Notes: generated from the letters alone by a model not told the origin. Positions 21,483 through 29,293 are shown, counted from the first letter of the stretch. The stretch is DNA of 30,772 bases from DASTPP01 sp035762175 (GCA_035762175.1 DASTPP010000408.1:1-30772), one strand, 5' to 3'. Made by a program: numbers and translations.

Positions 21483-22993
21483 TTTGCCCCCCGCGCGGCC
21501 GAGGCCGCGGGCGCGGCCGAGCTGGCGGCGGCGGCGGGCTTCTTGGCCGCCTCCTCGACGCAGCGCAGCTCGAACTCCATGTGGTACTTCTGGCCGTCGC
21601 CGCCGATCTGCTGCGAGGTCTTGACCAGCTTGACGTCGTGAAAGCAGCGGTGCTCTTTGAGCTTGGCCGCGAGGTTCTCGGCGTCCTGCACCTTGGGCAC
21701 GATGCCGTGAATGTTGACCCGCATCGAGCCCTGGGCGGCGCCGCGCTGCACGTCGACCTCGTCGACGTCGTGCTTGACGTCGGCGGGCACCGAGTCGGCG
21801 AGCTTGGCGAGCACGTCGAAGGCGTCGGCGCGCGGCAGCGGGTCTTCGTCGACGCCGCCCGGCCCCTTGTCGAGCAGCTCGAGGGCGCGCGCCGCGTCGC
21901 TCGTCTCTTCGCCCAGCACGTCCTTCGAGACCTGGGCGAGCGCGCCCTCGAGCGTCTCGTGCTCGCGGTCGAGCGAGCGCATCTCGGCCCAGGTGGCGAA
22001 CAGGAAGCTGACCAGGATGACCGAGCCGAGGCCGGCGAGCAGCGGCACGCGCTCGCGCAAAAAGCCGTAGCCGCGCTCGTAGGCGAGCGGGCCCTGGCGC
22101 AGGTTGAGCGGGCGGGGGCGCTGCGCGAGCGAGAGCGCGAGGCCGACGGCCTTGGCGTAGCGGCCGAAGCCGGCGAGCTGCTCGGGCGGCACGCCCTCGA
22201 GCCGGGGCGCGGGCAGGGCGCGGGTGGGCACGCCGAGCTCGCCCGTGAGGTAGGTCTCGGCGCCCTCGATCGAGGCGCCCCCGCCGGCCAGGAAGATCTC
22301 GGCGACGGGGGCGCCGCCGAGCGAGCGCCAGGCGCCGAGCGTCTGGCGCAGCTCGCGCGCGAGCACGGCGGCCGAGGCCGGCAGCGTCTGCGAGCCGGTC
22401 GAGAGCGTGCGGGCGAAGGCGGGCTGGCCGGCGTCGAGCACCACGACGTCGGTGCGCGAGGCGCCGAGGTCGACGAGCGCGACGGGCGAGGCGGCGGCGA
22501 GCTCGGGCACGGCGGGGGTCAGGCTGGCGAGCGCGAGGGGGCCAGGCGCGACGATCTCGGGCTCGACCCCGAGCGCCCCTTGCACGAGCGCGACGCGGGC
22601 CCGCACGTCGTCTTCGCGCGCGACCGCGGCCAGCACCGGCATCGACTCGCCCTCGCCGCGGCCGAGCGTGCGGTAGTCGAAGACGACCTGGTCGATGTCG
22701 ACCGGCAGCTGGGCCTCGATCTCGAAGGGCACGACGTTGGCGATCTGGCGCATCGCGGTCGACGGCACGTCGAAGCGGCGCCAGAAGATCTGCTCGCCGC
22801 CGAGGGCGACCGCGACGCCGTCGCAGTTCGGGGCGAAGGCCGAGGCGGCCTGGCGCAGCGCCTCGCCGAGGTCGGGGGTCGTGGCGAGGTCGATCGTCGC
22901 GAGCGCCTCGAGCGCCTGGCGGCGGTAGGCGGTGCGCACGACGACGGCGCGCAGCGCCGAGGAGCCGATGTCGATGCCGAGGTAGCGGGCCAT
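21479..22993 (-). CDS. gspL: Type II secretion system protein GspL (PilM-like)
   Basis: This 504-residue protein has a cytoplasmic actin-like domain (about 1-300) of the PilM/GspL kind: YLGIDIGSSALRAVVVR at the start, VALVDLGASRTDVVVLDAG for the second phosphate loop, and EIFLAGGGASIEGAETYLTGELG for the adenosine loop. A single membrane helix follows (about 316-336). The periplasmic region (about 340-485) ends in a ferredoxin-like fold with RVNIHGIVPKVQDAENLAAKLKEHRCFHDVKLVK. The last ~20 residues are Ala-rich. In the secretion platform it recruits the ATPase GspE to the membrane. The ATG at 22993 is preceded by a run of nine C and no Shine-Dalgarno. The gspK stop is 32 nt upstream. The end overlaps gspM by 4 nt. 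Confidence 0.93.
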   Translation of the reverse strand: MARYLGIDIGSSALRAVVVRTAYRRQALEALATIDLATTPDLGEALRQAASAFAPNCDGVAVALGGEQIFWRRFDVPSTAMRQIANVVPFEIEAQLPVDIDQVVFDYRTLGRGEGESMPVLAAVAREDDVRARVALVQGALGVEPEIVAPGPLALASLTPAVPELAAASPVALVDLGASRTDVVVLDAGQPAFARTLSTGSQTLPASAAVLARELRQTLGAWRSLGGAPVAEIFLAGGGASIEGAETYLTGELGVPTRALPAPRLEGVPPEQLAGFGRYAKAVGLALSLAQRPRPLNLRQGPLAYERGYGFLRERVPLLAGLGSVILVSFLFATWAEMRSLDREHETLEGALAQVSKDVLGEETSDAARALELLDKGPGGVDEDPLPRADAFDVLAKLADSVPADVKHDVDEVDVQRGAAQGSMRVNIHGIVPKVQDAENLAAKLKEHRCFHDVKLVKTSQQIGGDGQKYHMEFELRCVEEAAKKPAAAASSAAPAASAARGAK

Positions 22994-23002
22994 GGGGGGG
23001 GG
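22994..23002 (-). repeat. C9 homopolymer directly before the gspL start
   Basis: Nine consecutive G on the plus strand (C on the coding strand) abut the ATG of gspL, where a Shine-Dalgarno would normally be. Length changes would alter translation initiation rather than reading frame. Such tracts are also error-prone in sequencing. Confidence 0.7.
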
Positions 23003-23025
23003 GTCGGGCCGTCGGGGGTCGGGGG

Positions 23026-24498
23026 TTACTCGATGCGGAAGTAGACGAGGGTGCCGGCCCCCTCGGGGCCGGCGGTCGGGCCGGTGGGCAGGGCGGCGCG
23101 GGGGTCGGCGGCGCCCGAGGTGCCGGCGGCGCCCGGGGTGCCGGCGGCCCCCGGCCCGCCCGCACCGCCCCCGGAGCCCGAGGTGCCGACCGACCCGCTC
23201 ACGTTCTGCTGCCCCGTCTGCGCCCCGGGCCGGAAGTCGACCACCGCGTGCGCGCGCACGCGCGCCTCGCGCCGGTAGCCCTTCACCTGCCCCTCGGCGT
23301 AGATGCTGAACATCTTGCTCTCGGTCGCCACCATGCGCTGCACCTCGGAGGCCGACAGAAACTGCACCGGCTCGAGGCCGAGCATGCCGGTCAGCACCTG
23401 GCCGAACATGCCCTTGCCCTGCATCGCGTTGACGAACGCCCGCGGCGAGGGGAACACCGGCGCGCCCGCCGTGAACCCGCGCATCAAGCCGACGGCCGTC
23501 AAGAACTTCTGCCCGAGCAGCGGGTCGACGCACATCTGCGTCTCGGGCAGCTTCGCCGCGCCGCACACGATGGCGAGCAGCGTCTGGGCGTTGGCCGTGT
23601 TGACGTTGACCGCGCCGGTGCCCCAGACCGTGACCACGCGCCGCCGCGGGTCGTCGGGGTCGGGGTCGAGGAAGGTGGCGTAAAAGTCGTCGCTCACCCC
23701 GCGCACCAGGTGCAGCTCGGCCAGGCTGTCGTAGGCGGCGTTCTTGCGCCGGTAGGGCACCGGGAGCGTCTGGTAATAGGCGTCTTCGCCGCCCGACGAG
23801 GTCGCCTGCGCGTTGCGCGGGTCGCACGAGAACAGGGCCTCGTCGGGGTCGGCCCAGTCGACGAGGGCCCCGCAGATGGTCTGCCGGTCGGAGAACTGCC
23901 CCTCGGCGTCGCGGTTCTCGAAGAGCGGGTTGTACTGGTCGCCCGCCATCAGGCCGAGCAGCTCGAGCGAGAGGCGCTGCTGGGTGTTGGCCTCGCCGCG
24001 CGCGGCCATGTTGAGGTTGAGCTTGCTCTCCTCGTCGACGATCGTGACCTCGAAGCGCACGCCCTTCATGCCGAGGTTCTTGCCCGTCGACAGGTCGACG
24101 CCGGCGAGCGCGCCGAAGGCGGCGTTGCCCTCGGCGTCGTTGAAGGCGCCGAGAATGCGGTCGCCGAACTCCCAGACGGGTATCTGCGGGGCGCCGCCGC
24201 CGCCGAGCATCAGGCCGAGCAGCGGCCCGATCGCCTGCCGGATGGTGGGCTCGGCGGCGACGAGCAGCCGCCCGAGGTTGATGGCGCTGCGGGCGGCGTA
24301 CTCGGCCCGCAGCGCGTCGCGCTCGGAGAGCACCGACACCGACTCGGTCGACGCCTCGTCTTGGAACTCGGCGAGCACCACCGTGAGCACCGTGATGGTG
24401 GCGAGCACCAAGATGAGCGCCACGCCCCGGCGCTCGCGCGCGGCGGCGCGGCCCGGGCGGCGGGCGCGCCCCGCGGCCGGCTTCGCGCGCGGGCTCAT
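23026..24498 (-). CDS. gspK: Type II secretion minor pseudopilin GspK
   Basis: This 490-residue tip pseudopilin has a prepilin leader of 25 residues ending RERRG, followed by VALILVLATITVLTVVLAEFQDEA. As usual for GspK, the Glu at position 5 after the cleavage site is missing. The periplasmic part contains the typical insertion domain, with 'SKLNLNMAARG', ICGALVDWADPDEALFSCDP, LPVPYRRKNAAYDSLAELHLVRGVSDDFYATFL and the helix-hairpin-helix-like VNVNTANAQTLLAIVCG. The C-terminus is a Gly/Ala/Ser/Thr-rich tail (about 430-480) before LVYFRIE, not seen in standard GspK. The ATG at 24498 overlaps the gspJ stop by 4 nt. It forms the pseudopilus tip complex with GspI and GspJ, after prepilin peptidase processing. 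Confidence 0.93.
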   Translation of the reverse strand: MSPRAKPAAGRARRPGRAAARERRGVALILVLATITVLTVVLAEFQDEASTESVSVLSERDALRAEYAARSAINLGRLLVAAEPTIRQAIGPLLGLMLGGGGAPQIPVWEFGDRILGAFNDAEGNAAFGALAGVDLSTGKNLGMKGVRFEVTIVDEESKLNLNMAARGEANTQQRLSLELLGLMAGDQYNPLFENRDAEGQFSDRQTICGALVDWADPDEALFSCDPRNAQATSSGGEDAYYQTLPVPYRRKNAAYDSLAELHLVRGVSDDFYATFLDPDPDDPRRRVVTVWGTGAVNVNTANAQTLLAIVCGAAKLPETQMCVDPLLGQKFLTAVGLMRGFTAGAPVFPSPRAFVNAMQGKGMFGQVLTGMLGLEPVQFLSASEVQRMVATESKMFSIYAEGQVKGYRREARVRAHAVVDFRPGAQTGQQNVSGSVGTSGSGGGAGGPGAAGTPGAAGTSGAADPRAALPTGPTAGPEGAGTLVYFRIE

Positions 24499-25319
24499 CG
24501 GGGCGCCCCCCCGCCCGAGGGCGGCGCCGTCGACGTGCCCGTCGCGCCGTCGCGCCCCGTGCCGCCCGTCGACCCGTCGCGCCCCGAGCCGCCCCCCGGC
24601 AGCGTGCCCGGCAGCAGGCCGGGCGGCAGCGCGAACATGAGCGGCGTCTGCACCGGCACCGTCACCTTCTGGTCGAGCTTGACCGCGCGCGCGCCCGGCC
24701 GCCCCCGCAGCGTGAGCGTGACGCGCACCTGCGCGGGCAGGCGGTTGAACTGGGCCGTCGCGTTGTTCGAGTCCCAGCTGTCGGTCCACAGGCCCGAGAC
24801 CGGGTCGAGAAACCTGAGGTCGAAGCGCTCGATGTCTTCGACCAGCACCTGCACCGTGCCGCCGCGCTGCGGATCGTAGTCGACGACGGCCTGCTCGCGC
24901 CGCGCGAGGTCGATCTTGCCCGGGGCGTTCGGGTCGGGCGAGCCGAAGTACGAGAGCTCGTTCTGGTCGCTCTCGCGCGAGTTGGCGATGACGCGGCGGT
25001 GGCTGAAGGTCGTCATGTCGAGCCGGTCGGCGGGGGTCGTGTCGCGCGCGACGAAGGCCGTGCGGCTGGTGACGAGCGCGGGGCTCAGCGGCTGGTGCAA
25101 CGACAGGTAGGCCGAGCTCAGCTCGTGGGCGATGCGGCGCATGGCCCCGCGCCCCTCGTGAAAGCGCTCGTTGACGCGCGAGAGCCCCTGCTTGCTCTTC
25201 GAGAGCCCGTCGAAGGCCCCGTAGGCGAGCAGCGACACCATCGCCATGATGGCGATCGAGACGAGCACCTCGAGCAGCGTCAGGCCCCGCCGACGCGATC
25301 GCGCTACGCGCGCGTTCAT
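24495..25319 (-). CDS. gspJ: Type II secretion minor pseudopilin GspJ
   Basis: This 274-residue protein has a short leader, MNARVARSRRRG, cleaved before LTLLEVLVSIAIMAMVSLLAYGAF (Glu at position +5 present). The globular part carries GspJ-typical features: GRGAMRRIAHELSSAYLS, followed by TAFVARDTTPADRLDMTTFSHRRV and ELSYFGSPD, then VEDIERFDLRFLDPVSGLWTDSW and LPAQVRVTLTLRG. A Gly/Ser/Thr-rich low-complexity extension (about 235-274) ends the protein. The ATG at 25319 is chosen because it gives the usual short leader. The gspI stop is 2 nt upstream and the end overlaps gspK by 4 nt. Confidence 0.93.
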   Translation of the reverse strand: MNARVARSRRRGLTLLEVLVSIAIMAMVSLLAYGAFDGLSKSKQGLSRVNERFHEGRGAMRRIAHELSSAYLSLHQPLSPALVTSRTAFVARDTTPADRLDMTTFSHRRVIANSRESDQNELSYFGSPDPNAPGKIDLARREQAVVDYDPQRGGTVQVLVEDIERFDLRFLDPVSGLWTDSWDSNNATAQFNRLPAQVRVTLTLRGRPGARAVKLDQKVTVPVQTPLMFALPPGLLPGTLPGGGSGRDGSTGGTGRDGATGTSTAPPSGGGAPR

Positions 25320-25321
25320 GC

Positions 25322-26143
25322 TCACCTCGTCCCCGCGGGCGCCGGTGGTTTCGCGCCGCCGCCCGGCGCCGTCGGCGCCGTCGGCGTGCCGCCGGGGCCC
25401 CGCCCGCCCGCGCCGAGCTCGGGGACGGACGAGTCGGCCGGCGGCGGCACGGCGAGCAGCCCGCCGCGCAGCGGGTTGGTCAGCCACTGCACCAGCTCGA
25501 CCTCGCGCCGCTGCACGCCCTCGCGCCAGTACACGACGACCGTGACCTTGCGGATGCTCGCCTCGAGCGCGGGCTTGAGCCCCGGGTAGACCATGCCCAT
25601 GACCATGGGCGCGAGCGACGAGGTGCCGCCCGCGAGCACGCCCGACAGCGCCGCGGTGCCCCCGCCCGGCGTCAGGTTCGACGGGTTGGCGAGCGCGCCG
25701 AGCGGGCCCATCGCGCCCGGCGGCGGCGGGCCCTTGGTCGGGTCGAAGCCGAGCTGCGACGAGAAGTCGAGCGGCCCCGAGCCGATCGAGTTCGCCGCGC
25801 TCGCCAGCCCCGGCGTCGAGAGGCTCGGCTGCGGCAGCTCGACGCGCTCGACCTTCCAGGAGCAGCGCAGGGGGTGCTCTTCTTGGTTGCAGCAGGGGCC
25901 CTCTTCGGCCGAGTCGGTCTCGGGGAAGCCGAACTTGCCCATCTGCTCTTCGATCTCGCTCATGCGGCAGCGCGCGAGCCCGAGCGCCGCCGTGACGTTC
26001 TGGCCGTAGGTGCCGCCCGCGAAGAGCCCCACCTGCGACGAGAGCACGGCCGTCAGCGCCAGGCCCAAGATGGCCACGGCCACCATGACCTCGAGCAGCG
26101 TGAAGCCGAAGAGGCCGTCGCGGGCGATGGCGCGGGCCCGCAC
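25322..26143 (-). CDS. gspI: Type II secretion minor pseudopilin GspI
   Basis: This 273-residue protein has leader MRARAIARDGLFG, cleaved before FTLLEVMVAVAILGLALTAVLSS (Glu at +5). After the helix it shows GLARCRMSEIEEQM, the usual GspI 'M.EIE' segment, and a cluster of four Cys residues over about 35 residues (ARCRMSE... GPCCNQEEHPLRCSW) that may form disulfides in the periplasm. A long Pro/Gly/Leu insertion (about 110-195) precedes the final strand VTVVVYWREGVQRREVELVQWLTN. The tail is Pro/Gly-rich. Usual GspI proteins are about 120-130 residues, so this one is twice the normal size. It starts at GTG 26143, one nt after the gspH stop. Confidence 0.92.
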   Translation of the reverse strand: MRARAIARDGLFGFTLLEVMVAVAILGLALTAVLSSQVGLFAGGTYGQNVTAALGLARCRMSEIEEQMGKFGFPETDSAEEGPCCNQEEHPLRCSWKVERVELPQPSLSTPGLASAANSIGSGPLDFSSQLGFDPTKGPPPPGAMGPLGALANPSNLTPGGGTAALSGVLAGGTSSLAPMVMGMVYPGLKPALEASIRKVTVVVYWREGVQRREVELVQWLTNPLRGGLLAVPPPADSSVPELGAGGRGPGGTPTAPTAPGGGAKPPAPAGTR

Positions 26144-26144
26144 C

Positions 26145-27008
26145 TCAGAACCCCCCCGGCTCGCCGCGCTCGGACTCTTCGCCCGGCTTCGGCATCGCCA
26201 CCGCCTTCGCCCCGGGCAGCACGCGCACGCGGCCCGTCAGCGGGTGCACGACGAGCGTCATCGTGTCGGCGTCGGTCGGGTTCTCGCCCTTCGCGATCTG
26301 CACGTAGGCCGTCTCGGTCTGCCCGCCCGGCCAGACGTAGAGGTAGGCGCGGCCGCTGCGGGCGGGGGCCGCCTGGTGCGTCGCGTGCACCTCGCGGAAG
26401 CGGATGCCCGAGCCGAGCTCGCGCCCGAACGAGGCCGGCACCGGCGCCGCCGTCGGCACGGGCGGCGCGTTCGGGTTCTGCGCGGCGGCCCGGGCGGCGG
26501 CGGCGGTGGCGGCCGCCGCGGCCGAGGCCTTGTCGTCTTCGAGGCCGAGCTGGCGCACGGGCCGGAAGGTCGGCTTCGGGGCCTTCGGCCCCTTCAAGAT
26601 GGCGTCGGCCTGCGCCGCGGCCGCCTGCTCGGCCGCGGTCGCCGGGTCGGCGCCGCCGGTCAAGAGCGGGTCGGCCGCGCGCGCGAGCATGCGGCCCGAC
26701 GCCTCTTCGAGCCAGACGCGCCGCTGGTCGAAGTCGAACACGACGCGCACCGGCCGCGACGTCGCCGCCGAGCGCGCGTACGCGCCGCGGATGGCCGAGC
26801 CCACCAGCGTCGTCGCCGCCTTGAGCTTGGCGTTGGTCGCCGAGCCGAGGCCCACCACGACCGCGCCCGAGAGCAGCCCCGCGAGCGCGACCACGATGAG
26901 CACCTCGAGCAGCGTCATGCCGCGCGCCGGGGCGCGGCGCGGGGTCGTCAGGCCGCGCGCGGGGGCGCGGCGCGGGGTCGTCGGGGCGGGGCGGGTTCGT
27001 CGGGGCAT
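26145..27008 (-). CDS. gspH: Type II secretion minor pseudopilin GspH with duplicated leader
   Basis: This 287-residue protein has a 30-residue leader ending PARG, cleaved before MTLLEVLIVVALAGLLSGAVVVG (Glu at +5, residue 35). The leader contains an 11-residue unit (TTPRRAPARG plus L/M) twice in tandem, with a further partial copy before it. The globular part has the GspH pattern of IRGAYARSAATSRPVRVVFDFDQRRVWLEE near the start and a closing strand region (FREVHATHQ, YLYVWPGGQTETAYVQIAKGE, MTLVVHPLTGRVRV). Between them lies a charged Ala/Lys/Gln-rich insertion (about 105-190). The role is adding to the pseudopilus with GspG. The ATG at 27008 is 80 nt after the gspG stop. Confidence 0.9.
   Translation of the reverse strand: MPRRTRPAPTTPRRAPARGLTTPRRAPARGMTLLEVLIVVALAGLLSGAVVVGLGSATNAKLKAATTLVGSAIRGAYARSAATSRPVRVVFDFDQRRVWLEEASGRMLARAADPLLTGGADPATAAEQAAAAQADAILKGPKAPKPTFRPVRQLGLEDDKASAAAAATAAAARAAAQNPNAPPVPTAAPVPASFGRELGSGIRFREVHATHQAAPARSGRAYLYVWPGGQTETAYVQIAKGENPTDADTMTLVVHPLTGRVRVLPGAKAVAMPKPGEESERGEPGGF
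26916..26981 (-). repeat. 33-bp tandem repeat encoding the GspH leader duplication
   Basis: Two units with a 33-nt period encode TTPRRAPARG-L then TTPRRAPARG-M. The second copy ends with the real Gly-Met prepilin processing site, while the first has Arg-Gly-Leu-Thr at the corresponding place, without the hydrophobic helix that a processing site needs. Confidence 0.8.
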
Positions 27009-27088
27009 GGCGGCGGGCGCGGGTCGGAAACCGCCCGCCCCCCCCCGGCCATTCCGGCCCCGCGCCCGCCGCCCGCGCATCGCCACCC

Positions 27089-27526
27089 TCAGCGGCCCGG
27101 CTGGCCGGTCTTCGGCACGCTGATGTCGTCGGCCGTGCCCTCTTTCTTGTCGGGGCCCGGGGACATCACGAACACGTCGTCTTCGCTGCACAGGATCTTG
27201 TAGGGCACGCCCCACGAGTCGTCGACCTTCGACGCCGAGTCGATCTCGCGCTCTTGCACGAGCTGCGCGACCGTCGGGCACTCGGTGCCGCCCTTGAGGC
27301 CGCGCCAGCGCTGGGCCGCGTTGCGGATCTCGCGCGCGTTCGTCTCGGTCGTCTTGACCTGCGCCTCCTTGAACTTCGGGAAGACGCCGACGGTCACGCC
27401 CGCGGCGATCATGCCCAGGATCGCCACGACGATGAGGACTTCGATGAGCGTGACGCCGCGCGCGGCCGCGCGCCGGAGGGCGCGGAGGCGGCGGCGGGCG
27501 GCCAGGTGGGCGGGGCTAACGTGCAT
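27089..27526 (-). CDS. gspG: Type II secretion major pseudopilin GspG
   Basis: This 145-residue protein has a 24-residue Arg-rich leader (ends RAAARG), cleaved before VTLIEVLIVVAILGMIAAGVTVGVF (Glu29 at +5). The short periplasmic domain has REIRNAAQRWRGLKGGTECPTVAQLVQEREID and the GspG calcium-site-like end: DDSWGVPYKILCSEDDVFVMSPGPDKKEGTADDI. It forms the pseudopilus shaft after peptidase processing. A GGAG lies 10 nt before the ATG. It is separated from the upstream GspG-like gene by 106 nt holding a stable hairpin, the largest gap between neighbouring genes of this operon. Confidence 0.95.
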   Translation of the reverse strand: MHVSPAHLAARRRLRALRRAAARGVTLIEVLIVVAILGMIAAGVTVGVFPKFKEAQVKTTETNAREIRNAAQRWRGLKGGTECPTVAQLVQEREIDSASKVDDSWGVPYKILCSEDDVFVMSPGPDKKEGTADDISVPKTGQPGR

Positions 27527-27592
27527 GGTCTTCGGTCTCCGTCACGGGGTCGAGGGGCGGCGCCGGCGCCGGGGCCGGCCGCCGCGGTCTAT

Positions 27593-27608
27593 CGGGCCCG
27601 AAGGCCCG
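27593..27608 (-). other. Hairpin with UUCG tetraloop between the GspG-like gene and gspG
   Basis: On the coding strand CGGGCC-TTCG-GGCCCG forms a 6-bp perfect GC stem closed on a cUUCGg tetraloop, one of the most stable RNA loops known. It is followed by a further GC-rich self-complementary stretch (GGCGCCGGCGCC at about 27560-27571), but by no T-run. It lies in the 106-nt gap before gspG, so it might be an RNA-processing or 5'-stabilising element setting the higher expression that the major pseudopilin needs. Confidence 0.6.
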
Positions 27609-27632
27609 CCGAGGCGCAAGGGCGAGCATGGA

Positions 27633-28046
27633 TCATTCGACGCGGTCGAGCCCCCCCGGCTCGCCGTCGGGGCCGTCGGAAAGCAGGTCGTACGCCTTGC
27701 CCGAGCGCCGGCCCGGGCACGAAAGGCGCAGGGGCCGGCCCCAGGCGTCGCCCGACGCCTGCGCGAGGTAGCCCCGCTGGGCCAGCTCGTCGAGGCCGCC
27801 CGGGGGGCACTGGCCCTCGTGGTCGGCCCGGTACGTGTCGAGCGCCCGCCGCGCCACCAGGATGGCCGCCCGCGTCGCCCGCACCCCCGAGCGCTGCCGC
27901 TCGCGCGCCCAGAGCCCCCCGAGCGCCGCGGCGAAGAGCGCGGCGACGACGAGCGGCCGCGCGCGCCTGAGGCCCAGCCGCCGCAGCGCCCCCTGCCGCT
28001 CCCAGGGCAGGAACACCGTCCGCTCGCCGAGCCTCCTGCGCGCCAT
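27633..28046 (-). CDS. GspG-like protein without prepilin cleavage motif
   Basis: This 137-residue protein begins with ~30 basic residues (MARRRLGERTVFLPWERQGALRRLGLRRAR). A membrane helix follows (about 31-47, PLVVAALFAAALGGLWA), then a helix (RATRAAILVARRALDTYRADHEGQCP). It ends GDAWGRPLRLSCPGRRSGKAYDLLSDGPDGEPGG. This final part matches GspG (D-x-W-G-x-P ... Y-D-L-x-S-x-G-x-D-G-x-x-G-G). There is no G|(F/M/V)T(L)xE site in front of the helix, so it would stay a bitopic membrane protein instead of entering the pseudopilus. It starts 9 nt after gspF, with a G-rich ribosome site, within the operon. A regulator or assembly cap for GspG is possible, but this is inference. Confidence 0.8.
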   Translation of the reverse strand: MARRRLGERTVFLPWERQGALRRLGLRRARPLVVAALFAAALGGLWARERQRSGVRATRAAILVARRALDTYRADHEGQCPPGGLDELAQRGYLAQASGDAWGRPLRLSCPGRRSGKAYDLLSDGPDGEPGGLDRVE

Positions 28047-28055
28047 CGCCCCCGC

Positions 28056-29288
28056 CTACTGCACGAAGCTGTTGAGCTGGATGAGCGGCATCAGGATCGA
28101 GAAGGCGATGAAGCCCACCGCCCCGCCCATGCCGACCAGGATGAGCGGCTCGAGCAGGCTCATCACCGCCTGCACCCGCACCTCGACCTGCGACTGGTAC
28201 GAGTCGGCGACCGAGCCGAGCATCTGCTCGAGCTGGCCGCTCTTCTCGCCGACCGCGATCATGTGAATCACCAGCGGCGGGAAGCGCTTGCTGCGCCGCA
28301 GGGGGTCGGCAATGCTCTCGCCCTCGCGGATCGACCCCGTCGCCTCGCGGATGACCTCCTCGAGCACCGCGTTGCCGAGCACGTTGCGCGTGATGTCCAT
28401 CGCCTTGAGCAGCGGCACGCCGCTCGCGAGCAGCGTCGAGAGCGTCTTGGCGAAGCGGGCGACGGCCACCATCAAGAAGAGCTTGCCGAAGAGCGGCGAG
28501 GCCAGCTTGATGGTGTCCCAGCGCAGCCGCCCCTTCGGCGTCGCCACCCAGCGCTTGAACGCGTAGCCGGCGCCGGCCCCGAGCAAGATGAGCAGCCACC
28601 AGAAGCTCGACAGGAAGCCCGACGTCGCGATGAGCAGGCTCGTGTACCAGGGCAGGGCCTGGTCCATGCTCTCGAAGATGCTCGTCACCTTCGGCACGAC
28701 GGCCACCATCATCAGGCCGACCAGGCCCGCGCCGATGATCATCATCAGCACCGGGTAGGCGAGCGCCGCGCTGATCTTGCCCTTCAGGCGCGCCTGCGCC
28801 TCGCTGAAGTCGGCGAGCCGCTCGAGCACCGCCTCGAGCGTGCCCGACGCCTCGCCCGCCGCCACCATGTTGATGTAGAGCGGCGGGAAGACCCGCGGGT
28901 GCGCCTCGAGCGCGCGGGCGAAGCTCGAGCCCTCGTTCAGCCGCTCGCGCACGGCCGACATGACGCGCTTCAGGTCTTTGTTGTCGAGCTGCTCGGTCAG
29001 CGCCGCGATCGCCTCGACCAGCGGGATGCCCGCCCGCACCAGCGTGGCGAGCTGGCGCGTCATCACCGCCACGTCGCCCGCCCCCGCCCGCTTGAAGATG
29101 GCGAGGACGTCGACCTCGCGCTTCTTGCCCGTCGCCTTCGCCTTCGCCGAGTCCTCGTGCGCGCTCGTGAGCAGCACGCCCTCGCGCCGGAGCGTCGCCC
29201 GCAGCGCGCGCGCGTTCTCGGCGTCGCGCACGCCCTTCGTGCTCTTGCCCGTCGAGACGACGACGCCCGTGTACTCAAAGACCGCCAT
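28056..29288 (-). CDS. gspF: Type II secretion inner-membrane platform protein GspF
   Basis: This 410-residue polytopic protein has two homologous T2SSF domains. The N-terminal cytoplasmic part begins MAVFEYTGVVVSTGKSTKGVRDAENARALRATLRREGVLL. The first domain is about 70-195 (TRQLATLVRAGIPLVEAIAALTEQ ... VFPPLYINMVAAGEASGTLEAVLERLADFSE). Membrane helices follow at about 174-200 and 225-245. The second domain is about 270-395 (ARFAKTLSTLLASGVPLLKAMDITRNVLGN ... FPPLVIHMIAVGEKSGQLEQMLGSVADSY), with the last helix AVMSLLEPLILVGMGGAVGFIAFSILMPL. Length is normal. A GGAGG 5 nt before the ATG fixes the start. The gspE stop lies 32 nt upstream. Confidence 0.96.
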   Translation of the reverse strand: MAVFEYTGVVVSTGKSTKGVRDAENARALRATLRREGVLLTSAHEDSAKAKATGKKREVDVLAIFKRAGAGDVAVMTRQLATLVRAGIPLVEAIAALTEQLDNKDLKRVMSAVRERLNEGSSFARALEAHPRVFPPLYINMVAAGEASGTLEAVLERLADFSEAQARLKGKISAALAYPVLMMIIGAGLVGLMMVAVVPKVTSIFESMDQALPWYTSLLIATSGFLSSFWWLLILLGAGAGYAFKRWVATPKGRLRWDTIKLASPLFGKLFLMVAVARFAKTLSTLLASGVPLLKAMDITRNVLGNAVLEEVIREATGSIREGESIADPLRRSKRFPPLVIHMIAVGEKSGQLEQMLGSVADSYQSQVEVRVQAVMSLLEPLILVGMGGAVGFIAFSILMPLIQLNSFVQ

Positions 29289-29293
29289 GGCCG

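Noticed and set aside
21581..23044. Plus-strand open frame of 487 codons across gspL
   Set aside because: Shadow of gspL: low-complexity Glu/Arg/Val sequence and no start context.
24424..24498. Missing Glu at position +5 of the GspK prepilin motif
   Set aside because: GspK normally lacks this residue, so it is not a defect.
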